Made by a program: the position numbers and the translations under genes | NCBI GenBank assembly: GCA_016711405.1 | Contig: JADJSZ010000106.1 | Location: forward strand, 1-18,881 | Direction: 5' to 3' | Source: Candidatus Hadersleviella danica | Lineage (GTDB): Bacteria; Chloroflexota; Anaerolineae; Promineifilales; Promineifilaceae | DNA length: 18,881 nt | Shown: positions 13,435-18,881 of the stretch, one piece after another | Layout of the letters: every line of letters begins with the position of its first letter | How positions within the stretch are numbered: position 1 is the first letter of the stretch | Notes under the pieces: generated by a model | The model's input: only the letters and a program-made list of their open reading frames with translations | Told to the model about the DNA's origin: nothing | The model's database searches: none

Positions 13435-14087
13435 TTACCGCCTTCGTTTAGCTTCGTTCTTTGCCCGTTGCTTTTCGCTTTCTTTACGTTGCTTCTCGGC
13501 TATGTCGCCTTCGGCAGACCAACGCGCTAAAAGCTCGTCAACAAAGTGGGGGTCTAATTCGTGTACCATGTCAGGTGTCCAGTTAAGCCGTGTGGCAAAT
13601 GTGACGTAAATGTCATATTCACCGCACGGCTCGTCTAGTTTTTCACCTTCTAATCCAGCCCGCCAGCGTCTTTTTACGCTTTCGAGGTAACGGGTGCGCC
13701 CAGCAAAGGGTTATCTTTGCTCCCATCTGGCGCGGCCTCTTCTTTGCCCTTATTCAGTTTGGCGATGGTGTCAAAAAGCAGGGTGATAAATCCCTCACTC
13801 TCGACGGGGTCTAAACTGTCCAGAACATCGGGCGAAAACTTAACGGGTTTACCGTCGTCACCGATGAACATGGGGCCATCCCACGACAAAATGTTGTGCT
13901 TAAGCAAGGATAACTTTTGAGCCAAGATACCGCTTGCTTTCATCTCCCCGCCATCGGCAAGGGAGATATTGAGCATATCATTCTGGACTTTGGCCGTCGT
14001 CTTAAAATCCATTTTGGCGCGGATGGTTACGCTACTAAATTGGTCAATCTGGACGACGTGTTGTGCTTTGGTGAGGAATTTAATCAT
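13435..14087 (-). CDS. Tail assembly chaperone, frameshift product (GT-like fusion)
   Basis: The G-like frame runs to the slippery heptamer at 13710-13704. A -1 slip then reads AGRTRYLESVKRRWRAGLEG and ends at TAA 13437-13435, two bases after a charged, basic C-terminus (ESEKQRAKNEAKRRR). The fused product would have 128 + 89 = 217 residues. The second part has no start codon near its beginning, is open only from just upstream of the slip site, and occupies the gap before the tape measure gene. These are the marks of the G/GT chaperone pair that holds the tape measure and tail tube subunits during tail building. Confidence 0.75.
13674..14087 (-). CDS. Tail assembly chaperone (G-like)
   Basis: The 137-aa product lies between the tail tube and tape measure genes, the standard site of the first tail chaperone. 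It begins MIKFLTKAQHVVQIDQFSSV and has a helical, acidic second half (DVLDSLDPVESEGFITLLFD) and a short low-complexity tail. The unshifted frame ends at TAA just past the slip site. It is six bases downstream of the tail tube gene and would be made in excess over the fusion product, as in other long-tailed phages. Identification rests mainly on position and the overlapping frame. Confidence 0.75.
   Translation of the reverse strand: MIKFLTKAQHVVQIDQFSSVTIRAKMDFKTTAKVQNDMLNISLADGGEMKASGILAQKLSLLKHNILSWDGPMFIGDDGKPVKFSPDVLDSLDPVESEGFITLLFDTIAKLNKGKEEAAPDGSKDNPLLGAPVTSKA
13704..13710 (-). promoter_or_regulatory. Slippery heptamer CCCTTTG for -1 frameshifting
   Basis: On the minus strand the zero frame reads AAC CCT TTG, so C CCT TTG fits X XXY YYZ exactly. 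The -1 frame has a stop (TAA, 13714-13712) immediately before the site and stays open after it to 13437. The slip site therefore lies in the short window where it must be. Confidence 0.8.
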
Positions 14088-14092
14088 GGTGT

Positions 14093-15100
14093 TTAGAGCG
14101 TGGTGCTAACGTTTTGGATGGCGACACGGAAGGGAGCGGCTAACGTGGTGTCGTATTGGGATTCAATTGTGAAGCTGACCGTACGGTTGCCTGTGGCGTG
14201 TTCGCCCCACTCCAAATCTTTGAGGGGGCCATAGGTGTCAAACTCGGCATAGTGATACAACGAGCCTTCAATCAACTGCCCGCTGTGGCGAACGCGGCAT
14301 TTCACAACCGTGTCAGCCGCCCAAACATCGTACTGGGCACTGTCGGGCAACTCGAGGGTGATGGTTGTCACCAGCCGCCGCGCCGCCGCGTTACGGCTCA
14401 GGGCAGAATAGTCAAAAGTGGTCGTGCTACCCGTGGGGATATACTTCACTTCCACGCCCGTGCTAATCTCGTGAGTGACGGTGATAAGCCGCCCGCTAAT
14501 AGCGGTTGTGCCAATGCCCGAGGAGGTGTCTAGCCATAAATTCATGGCCATAGCGGGCAAGAGCTTGCCCGTGGTGATACGCGCCGCTGGGGTTGGAGCC
14601 GAATCTTTGGCGGGCGCGTTGGTCAACCCGCTAACGCTAACGGTTGCGCCGTCCTCATTCGTTGCGTCGTTAGAGAACGTCAACGTTTGCATAGCGGCAA
14701 AGTCAGATACCCACGTTTGCACATTTTCGTCGCCACTCCAAAGGGTAGCTGTTTTGATGTCGTCGGCCGTTTCGCTGGGGATAAACGTCCACAAGCGGCT
14801 ATTTGTGCCACCACCGGGGGTAGTGGGGGTATCTTCGTCAATGACCGCCATGTTCATTAAAAATGGCAAATAGGCCGTGTCGGCCGCCATTTCAATTTCA
14901 AACTCGCCCCAATTGCGCGTGCGTGTGTGGCGCAATTGTTTGGTGATGATACCCACCATCTCCTCGGGTTCGTAGAGCGTCTTTTGCGGGGTCACTGTGC
15001 CGCTAATCATGGGCAGAACGTGGGTAGGGTCTGCAATAGCCGTCCCCCGCGTCGCCTCAAGAGCGGCTTGAATTTTCTCGAGATAGATTTTAGTTGTCAT
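14093..15100 (-). CDS. Major tail tube protein, 335 aa
   Basis: This lies directly before the tail chaperones and after the connector genes. The protein opens MTTKIYLEKIQAALEATRGT and contains YEPEEMVGIITKQLRHTRTR, a region characteristic of long tail tube subunits that follow an N-terminal GT(A)-rich strand. The rest is strand-rich with a likely inserted sandwich (ATVSVSGLTNAPAKDSAPTP) and ends TVSFTIESQYDTTLAAPFRV. In this family subunits stack as hexameric rings around the tape measure. ATG 15100 is preceded by GGGGGAA. It is separated from the next upstream gene by three bases. Tube protein is the best reading; size and position argue against a connector. Confidence 0.7.
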   Translation of the reverse strand: MTTKIYLEKIQAALEATRGTAIADPTHVLPMISGTVTPQKTLYEPEEMVGIITKQLRHTRTRNWGEFEIEMAADTAYLPFLMNMAVIDEDTPTTPGGGTNSRLWTFIPSETADDIKTATLWSGDENVQTWVSDFAAMQTLTFSNDATNEDGATVSVSGLTNAPAKDSAPTPAARITTGKLLPAMAMNLWLDTSSGIGTTAISGRLITVTHEISTGVEVKYIPTGSTTTFDYSALSRNAAARRLVTTITLELPDSAQYDVWAADTVVKCRVRHSGQLIEGSLYHYAEFDTYGPLKDLEWGEHATGNRTVSFTIESQYDTTLAAPFRVAIQNVSTTL

Positions 15101-15103
15101 GGG

Positions 15104-15307
15104 TTATTCCCCCTTGTCCTTGCCGCTGGCCTTAGCAGGGGCGGGCGTGGGTGCTGGTTTGTTCTCGACAAAAAACGGGGCAGATTTAACCGCCGCCCGT
15201 TGTGAAGGGGATAGCCGTTTAACGTCCCCTGCTGTTAAGTCTCGGCACGGCACGCCGTCAATGGTGCGGCCATTGGCCTTAGTTGCGTCATAGGTGTAGG
15301 TGGTCAT
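15104..15307 (-). CDS. Small structural-region protein, 67 aa
   Basis: The start at ATG 15307 is preferred over the in-frame ATG 15367, because the latter overlaps the upstream gene and 15307 follows its stop by two bases with GGGGTAA before it. The product is basic and polar (MTTYTYDATKANGRTIDGVP...LTAGDVKRLSPSQRAAVKSA), with a Pro/Ala/Lys-rich tail. It is typical of small unknown genes between the connectors and tail tube. No family is recognised. Confidence 0.6.
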   Translation of the reverse strand: MTTYTYDATKANGRTIDGVPCRDLTAGDVKRLSPSQRAAVKSAPFFVENKPAPTPAPAKASGKDKGE

Positions 15308-15309
15308 AG

Positions 15310-15636
15310 TTACCCCATTGTTTGGTTGTGAATCTGCGTAATCGGCACTGAGTAAAGAATGCCCCAATAAGTGGAAGGGTTTTGCGAGTTTTGGTCAAAC
15401 CAAGGGAGGTAGCCCGTTTGGATGCCCATAAGTCGCGTGTCATTAGTGGAAGCGTCGCCCATATAGTAGCAAGCCCCGTTAAGGGAACGGCTGGCAAGTA
15501 GCACGTCGGCCATAGCCTTATCCCATCCCCTCACCAACTGCTCTACTCGGTATTCTGGGGTTGCTTTCTCAGCTACAAATACCTGAATATGCGCCGTCCA
15601 CTTGTTAAGCCCAAGCCCCTGCGCTTTAATCCGCAA
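15310..15636 (-). CDS. Tail terminator / head-tail joining protein, C-terminal part of a frame-broken gene
   Basis: This is the second part of the gene starting at 15815. The ATG at 15636 is internal: the frame is open just upstream and reads ISKICWETDELRIKAQGLGL, a natural continuation of the first part. It continues NKWTAHIQVFVAEKATPEYR, then SLNGACYYMGDASTNDTR and SVPITQIHNQTMG. The combined protein is about 168 residues. It lies between the gp10-like gene and the tail tube gene, the usual site of the tail terminator or completion protein. Assignment is by position only. Confidence 0.5.
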   Translation of the reverse strand: MRIKAQGLGLNKWTAHIQVFVAEKATPEYRVEQLVRGWDKAMADVLLASRSLNGACYYMGDASTNDTRLMGIQTGYLPWFDQNSQNPSTYWGILYSVPITQIHNQTMG

Positions 15637-15815
15637 CTCGTCAGTTTCCCAACAAATTTTCGAGATATGATAATCGTGGGGTAAGCCGTGATAATGACGG
15701 GCTGTGCGCCAAAGTCAGCGGGCGGGTAGACATACACATGGTCAGTATTGAACACGGGCGACGTGATGGTTTTAACGGCCGTGGCGATTGCTTCTAATGC
15801 GGTTAGTTCATCCAT
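15573..15815 (-). CDS. Tail terminator / head-tail joining protein, N-terminal part of a frame-broken gene
   Basis: This starts at ATG 15815 in a TAATG junction with the upstream gene. Coding sequence is good through VFNTDHVYVYPPADFGAQPV and IITAYPTIIIS, then the frame becomes Arg/Gly-rich (GLKRRGLGLTSGRR) and stops at 15573. One missing base near 15655-15670 would join it to the frame ending at 15310. The opening (MDELTALEAIATAVKTI, then strands) is like small tail terminator proteins. The two parts together form one gene product of about 168 residues. Confidence 0.55.
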   Translation of the reverse strand: MDELTALEAIATAVKTITSPVFNTDHVYVYPPADFGAQPVIITAYPTIIISRKFVGKLTSCGLKRRGLGLTSGRRIFRYL

Positions 15816-16249
15816 TAGCGGTCTATATCCGTGTAGACTTTGGTCAAGTCACGCACAAGCTCGGGCGTGTGCTTTTCCATAACGTCCTTAGACTTCCACC
15901 AGCGGCCGACGTGCATCCACGCTTGACCTCTACCCATGCCGTCACCTGTCACGTAACGGGCATATGGAACGCCGCGAAAGGTTGCGCTATTGCGAACCAC
16001 GTACCAGCCCGAACGCACTTTGTCAACGCCCCAAGAGTTAGCGAACCGCCCCGTGCGGACGTACTTTTGCATCGGCCTCATTGGGGGGTATTTGGTGCTT
16101 TTAAGCGTCGCTCTCATGCGTTGCGCCCAACGATACATAACGGGGTCAGCCCACGCGGGAACGTCGGCCGCTAACCGTCTCAGGTCATTAGCTACACGGT
16201 TCCAGTTCTTTAGGTTGTGCGTGGTGTACTGAATGTTAGTGGAGGGCAT
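15815..16249 (-). CDS. HK97 gp10-like head-tail joining protein, 144 aa
   Basis: The protein has an N-terminal helix (NWNRVANDLRRLAADVPAWA), a long basic helix (MYRWAQRMRATLKSTKYPP), then RTGRFANSWGVDKV and NSATFRGVPYARYVTGDG. An R/S-TGR(L/F)-x-x-S-W motif followed by strands and YA-x-Y/W is the hallmark of HK97 gp10-like and related tail-component proteins. Such proteins act at the head-tail joint. Its start overlaps the stop of the connector gene and its stop forms TAATG with the next gene. Neighbour order (capsid, connector, gp10-like, terminator, tube) supports this call. Confidence 0.75.
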   Translation of the reverse strand: MPSTNIQYTTHNLKNWNRVANDLRRLAADVPAWADPVMYRWAQRMRATLKSTKYPPMRPMQKYVRTGRFANSWGVDKVRSGWYVVRNSATFRGVPYARYVTGDGMGRGQAWMHVGRWWKSKDVMEKHTPELVRDLTKVYTDIDR

Positions 16250-16626
16250 TAGCTATACTCAGTAGGCCAGGTTTGTTGGAAGCCGAGCAAGATTGTGCCG
16301 CCCTGTAGCTCGGTGTGGGCACTGTTTTCGCCAAACCTAGCCCGCCAATCAGCGGCCAACTTTTCGTAACGTTGCGAGGGTGTTTGACGGCCGTATGATT
16401 GGTTGTCAAACGATACCGCGACTTCCCTAGCCCACGCCGCCGCTAACATCTCGAAAGCGGCGGCCGTGGCTAGTTCCCACGTCCCCTCACGGGTAACAAG
16501 AGCGGCAAGCTCCTCATCTTGGATGTTGGACTTGCTCGGCAACGCGCCATAATTAGCGACATTGTCACCAATAGCAAAACGGATCTTGCTATTGTCATCT
16601 GCCTGTGAGGGGTCGTAGGTAAACAT
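16249..16626 (-). CDS. Head-tail connector protein (gp6/gp15-like), 125 aa
   Basis: The opening MFTYDPSQADDNSKIRFAIG with D-x-x-K-I-R-x-x-I-G-D and then the line LQDEELAALVTREG-like stretch (NIQDEELAALVTREGTWELA) is the standard start of head-tail connector proteins. They attach below the portal and extend the channel. The following helix (ATAAAFEMLAAAWAREVA) is all-alpha, as expected. Tail residues are YEKLAADWRARFGENSA. The gene overlaps the next by one base and lies three bases after the 56-aa coiled-coil gene. Confidence 0.8.
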   Translation of the reverse strand: MFTYDPSQADDNSKIRFAIGDNVANYGALPSKSNIQDEELAALVTREGTWELATAAAFEMLAAAWAREVAVSFDNQSYGRQTPSQRYEKLAADWRARFGENSAHTELQGGTILLGFQQTWPTEYS

Positions 16627-16629
16627 GGG

Positions 16630-16800
16630 TTACGCCTTTGGTTTACGTGGCTTCGCTTCGGGCGCGTCGGCCGTCAACTCAGCTACTTTCTTTTCCAGTT
16701 CGTTAAGCCGTGCCTCAAGTCGAAGGATTAGAGCGTACATTTCTGTACGCTCTGCCTTCTCAGCTTCTTGGGCAATGGCGATAGAGCGTTTACTAGCCAT
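16630..16800 (-). CDS. Small coiled-coil protein, 56 aa
   Basis: This gene is short but fits the gap exactly: ATG 16800-16798, stop TAA 16632-16630, with AAGGAT upstream (about 16812-16807). The product starts MASKRSIAIAQEAEKAERTE, has a heptad-like helix (ALILRLEARLNELEKKVAEL) and ends with a basic Lys/Pro tail (EAKPRKPKA). Such small helical proteins often sit between capsid and connector genes in long-tailed phages. No family or function is recognised. Without it 190 bases in a compact operon would be empty. Confidence 0.7.
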   Translation of the reverse strand: MASKRSIAIAQEAEKAERTEMYALILRLEARLNELEKKVAELTADAPEAKPRKPKA

Positions 16801-16812
16801 TGGGGGTTATCC

Positions 16813-17892
16813 TTATGCGTAGGCGGTCGGGATGGTGTAAGAGCCACCCGTGCCGAGTTCCATAATCACACCGTTAAGGCGGTTACTTGCCCCGAAGCCA
16901 AAGCGGTTGCGCCACACGGATTTGGTGAGGGGGAACCGTTCGTCGGTTGCCACCAGTTGCAAGCCCATGCCTAACCCCGTGTCGGCGGGGTCAATCCGCA
17001 TCTTCAGCGGTTGGTCAACCTCAAGGTGATTAGCCATCATGTAGTTAGCAGGAACCCAACGCCACTCGACAACCCAACAACCGTTAACACGGCCGTAAAT
17101 CCGTCCGGGCACGTTGGGCAAGCCAGAGGGCACGGCCGTGTCTTGACCGACGCGGATATACTGGTCTGGCACTTCTACGAAGTCGCTGAGAGCCTCAATC
17201 TTGGCACGTTGGGCGGGGTTGACGAAAACAACGATGTTCTCGCCGCCCGTCATTGCCCCAAAATGCTCTTCCAACTCGTCGCGGATGGTCACAAATGGGT
17301 TGTTGGTGTCGCTAATGTCAGCCGCCGCGTAACCGCTTTCCAGATAGTGGTTATCGGTCGCTTCGGTGCTACTGCCCAACACGGGCGGGTAAAGCGTCGC
17401 GTCGCCATTAGCCAGCCGTTGCACGGTAAGCGAACCCCAAAGCGGGTCAATGTGCGTTCCTGCTACGTTGTTAAACAACGATTTGAGCAGTTGGAAGCGG
17501 GTCGTGTTCTGGTTTTTGATGACAACGTTTTGGATGTTTAACGACAATTCGTTAGCCGTCATATAGGCCATTGTCACGTCGTCCCATTCAACCGCGCCGC
17601 CGTAGTCATTCAGGGGGTAGGCCACGTCCCAATAACCAGTAGCCCGAGCGGGGGCAAACGTCCCCTTGCCTTGGTTGCCGCGCTCTTCTAAATAACCACC
17701 ACCGGGGAGGCGGTAACGTTCGGTGTGGTTGGCGGTTGTGCCAGCAACCCAAACCGCAATTTGGCGGTTCAGTTCGTCGTTGCGCGAAGCCACAAAAGCG
17801 GCGGCAACGTCATACAATACTTCTTGTCCGATTGTGCCGTTAAAAACGCGGTCGGTATCGGATAACCCTAATTGTCCGAAAATGTTAGCCAT
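16813..17892 (-). CDS. Major capsid protein (HK97 fold), 359 aa
   Basis: The gene follows the scaffold and decoration genes, the normal capsid order. The 359-aa protein begins MANIFGQLGLSDTDRVFNGT and has the long-helix region and the P-domain/A-domain pattern of HK97-fold capsids: TIRDELEEHFGAMTGGENIV, then VFVNPAQRAKIEALSDFVEV. The C-terminal lines RFPLTKSVWRNRFGFGASNR and GVIMELGTGGSYTIP are the usual end of this family. The N-terminus is not a long delta domain, which agrees with the separate scaffold gene. It forms the icosahedral shell that is filled with DNA. Confidence 0.8.
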   Translation of the reverse strand: MANIFGQLGLSDTDRVFNGTIGQEVLYDVAAAFVASRNDELNRQIAVWVAGTTANHTERYRLPGGGYLEERGNQGKGTFAPARATGYWDVAYPLNDYGGAVEWDDVTMAYMTANELSLNIQNVVIKNQNTTRFQLLKSLFNNVAGTHIDPLWGSLTVQRLANGDATLYPPVLGSSTEATDNHYLESGYAAADISDTNNPFVTIRDELEEHFGAMTGGENIVVFVNPAQRAKIEALSDFVEVPDQYIRVGQDTAVPSGLPNVPGRIYGRVNGCWVVEWRWVPANYMMANHLEVDQPLKMRIDPADTGLGMGLQLVATDERFPLTKSVWRNRFGFGASNRLNGVIMELGTGGSYTIPTAYA

Positions 17893-17906
17893 GATAGGTT
17901 ACTCCT

Positions 17907-18326
17907 TTACGCGAACTTCGCGCCGTAAACAGCTTCGACATACAAAACTTTGGTGATGTCGGGGCCAGTGCTGATACCCTCAACACGGCCGATGATAGCC
18001 GTGTCAACCGTGCCAGCCGCGTCGCCCAAACTACCAGCGGTGTCGCTAATGTAGATAGGCGCGTCGTAGGCTTGCGAGATGGTGAACCCAGCCACGCGCC
18101 CACGGGCAAGGTAGCTAACGGTGTCACCCGCGCCAGCGGCGTTAAGGGCAATGCCCTTAAATTGGCAAGTACCAGCGGCGGCGGCGGTGGCGAGGGCAAA
18201 CTTGCCGTCGCTATTACGATAGAGGGCTTGCCCCGCTGTAATGGCGGCGGCGGCAATTCCATGATAAATCTCTGCATCGCTATCAATCGGCCGCACATTG
18301 GCGGCGGTCACTGTGAGTAGTGCCAT
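17907..18326 (-). CDS. Capsid decoration / head-stabilising protein, 139 aa
   Basis: The product is strand-rich and alanine/glycine-rich: MALLTVTAANVRPIDSDAEI, then AAAITAGQALYRNSDGKFAL, FKGIALNAAGAGDTVSYLAR and the late YISDTAGSLGDAAG. The order GQ-x-(V/L)Y...D-G...GIAL-x-x-A-x-x-G-x-x-V is that of DUF2190-like and related small capsid-surface proteins that bind the shell after it expands. It lies between the scaffold and capsid genes. Head fibre protein is an alternative. Confidence 0.7.
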   Translation of the reverse strand: MALLTVTAANVRPIDSDAEIYHGIAAAAITAGQALYRNSDGKFALATAAAAGTCQFKGIALNAAGAGDTVSYLARGRVAGFTISQAYDAPIYISDTAGSLGDAAGTVDTAIIGRVEGISTGPDITKVLYVEAVYGAKFA

Positions 18327-18340
18327 GGTGTATATACCTC

Positions 18341-18856
18341 TTAGAAGGATGGTACTGACATACTACCGAAGTCATACGCCTTTTTGCCGCTCCCATTGGG
18401 CGGGGCATGTTGTGGCGTTCCTTGCGATGGCTTTGTCAGTTCGGATTCGTTTTCGGCAAGCCATTCCAGCCGTTCGGTCAATGGCAATTTGTCCACGAGG
18501 GAGGCCATCGCCTTAGGGATGATACCTTTCTTCGCTTCCCACACTTTGAGCAGGGCGGCTTCTGCGGCCGTGACTTTTTCGGTCAACCCGCCTAATTGCG
18601 CTTCGAGTTCGGAGGTTTTGTTTGCCGCCGTTTCGTAGAGCAATTTGTACTGGTTTTGTTCCTCAAGCCGCTTCACTTCGGCCGCTTCTCGCGCCTTAGC
18701 TTCTTTTTCAATTGCCGCTTTAAGCGCGTTGCGCTCGGCAATGACTTCGTTCAGGCGGGATTGTGGGATAAGGTTCTCGGCCGCTGGCACGGTGTTTTTC
18801 GCCTCCTCAGGCGGTGTAGCGGCTGGTGTCAATGGGGTATCGTTTGGGTCTGGCAT
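18341..18856 (-). CDS. Scaffolding protein (GP20-like), 171 aa
   Basis: The ATG at 18856 follows AAGGAAA. The product is highly charged and mainly helical. It has a Pro/Thr-rich start (MPDPNDTPLTPAATPPEEAK), the helix-entry phrase LIPQSRLNEVIAERNALKAA, and a coiled coil (KEAKAREAAEVKRLEEQNQY through ELEAQLGGLTEKVTAAEAAL). The end is Pro/Gly-rich. IP-x-x-R-(L/F)-N-E-V-I/N-x-E is the typical opening of the GP20-type scaffold that guides capsid assembly and is then lost. It is the first complete gene of the structural operon in the window; portal and terminase would lie beyond 18881. Confidence 0.8.
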   Translation of the reverse strand: MPDPNDTPLTPAATPPEEAKNTVPAAENLIPQSRLNEVIAERNALKAAIEKEAKAREAAEVKRLEEQNQYKLLYETAANKTSELEAQLGGLTEKVTAAEAALLKVWEAKKGIIPKAMASLVDKLPLTERLEWLAENESELTKPSQGTPQHAPPNGSGKKAYDFGSMSVPSF

Positions 18857-18881
18857 GGGGTGTATTTTCCTTTCGTGATTA

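Noticed and set aside
14475..14873. Long plus-strand open frames opposite the tail tube, tape measure and capsid genes
   Set aside because: They lie antisense to genes with clear family features, lack ribosome-binding sites and have low-complexity compositions expected of shadow frames.
15645..15670. Possible programmed frameshift in the gene at 15815-15310
   Set aside because: The sequence there (CGA AAA TTT) does not fit X XXY YYZ in the zero frame, and this gene class is not known to use frameshifting; a missing base is simpler.
1..18881. tRNA genes, CRISPR arrays, insertion sequences, integrase or attachment sites
   Set aside because: No cloverleaf-like segments, regularly spaced repeats, transposase or recombinase motifs were seen; lysogeny cannot be judged from this window.

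Overview
This window is part of a tailed double-stranded DNA phage or prophage with a long, siphovirus-type tail. No bacterial housekeeping gene is visible. The long minus-strand block follows the usual head-to-tail order: scaffold, decoration protein, major capsid protein, connectors, tail tube, tail assembly chaperones, tape measure, distal tail and baseplate, then lysis-like genes. Base composition is moderately GC-rich, and the hexamer CGGCCG is strongly over-represented. The host cannot be named from the sequence. The portal, terminase, most replication genes and any integrase are not in the window and would lie outside it.

Left block (1-5134, plus strand): small, tightly packed genes, often with ATGA or TAATG overlaps, that look like an early or accessory region. 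It starts with the end of an upstream gene, then two tiny membrane peptides and a membrane protein with a coiled coil and a helix-turn-helix (frame broken here). A zinc-ribbon peptide and several unknown proteins follow. The recognisable pair is a dCTP deaminase/dUTPase-fold protein (2306-2794) and a RecU-like Holliday-junction resolvase (2791-3222). After a terminator near 3290 come further small genes, two of them with the same 90-nt leader. A bidirectional terminator (5154-5187) closes the block.

Right block (18856 down to 5277, minus strand): the structural operon, convergent with the left block. The tail chaperones carry a canonical CCCTTTG slippery heptamer that would make a G/GT fusion. 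The tape measure gene covers about 3.7 kb and contains 44-residue repeats. The distal tail protein carries a carbohydrate-binding-like extension. The block ends with a coiled-coil/transmembrane protein and two nested tiny membrane proteins, a plausible lysis cassette.

Two exact copies of a 20-bp perfect palindrome, AATGTTTCCTAGGAAACATT, bracket the adsorption-plus-lysis module (5256 and 9712). Several genes (217-1008, the distal tail gene, the tape measure gene, the gene at 15310-15815) are broken by small indels, many at homopolymers. This looks more like sequence error than decay, but the sequence alone cannot settle it.
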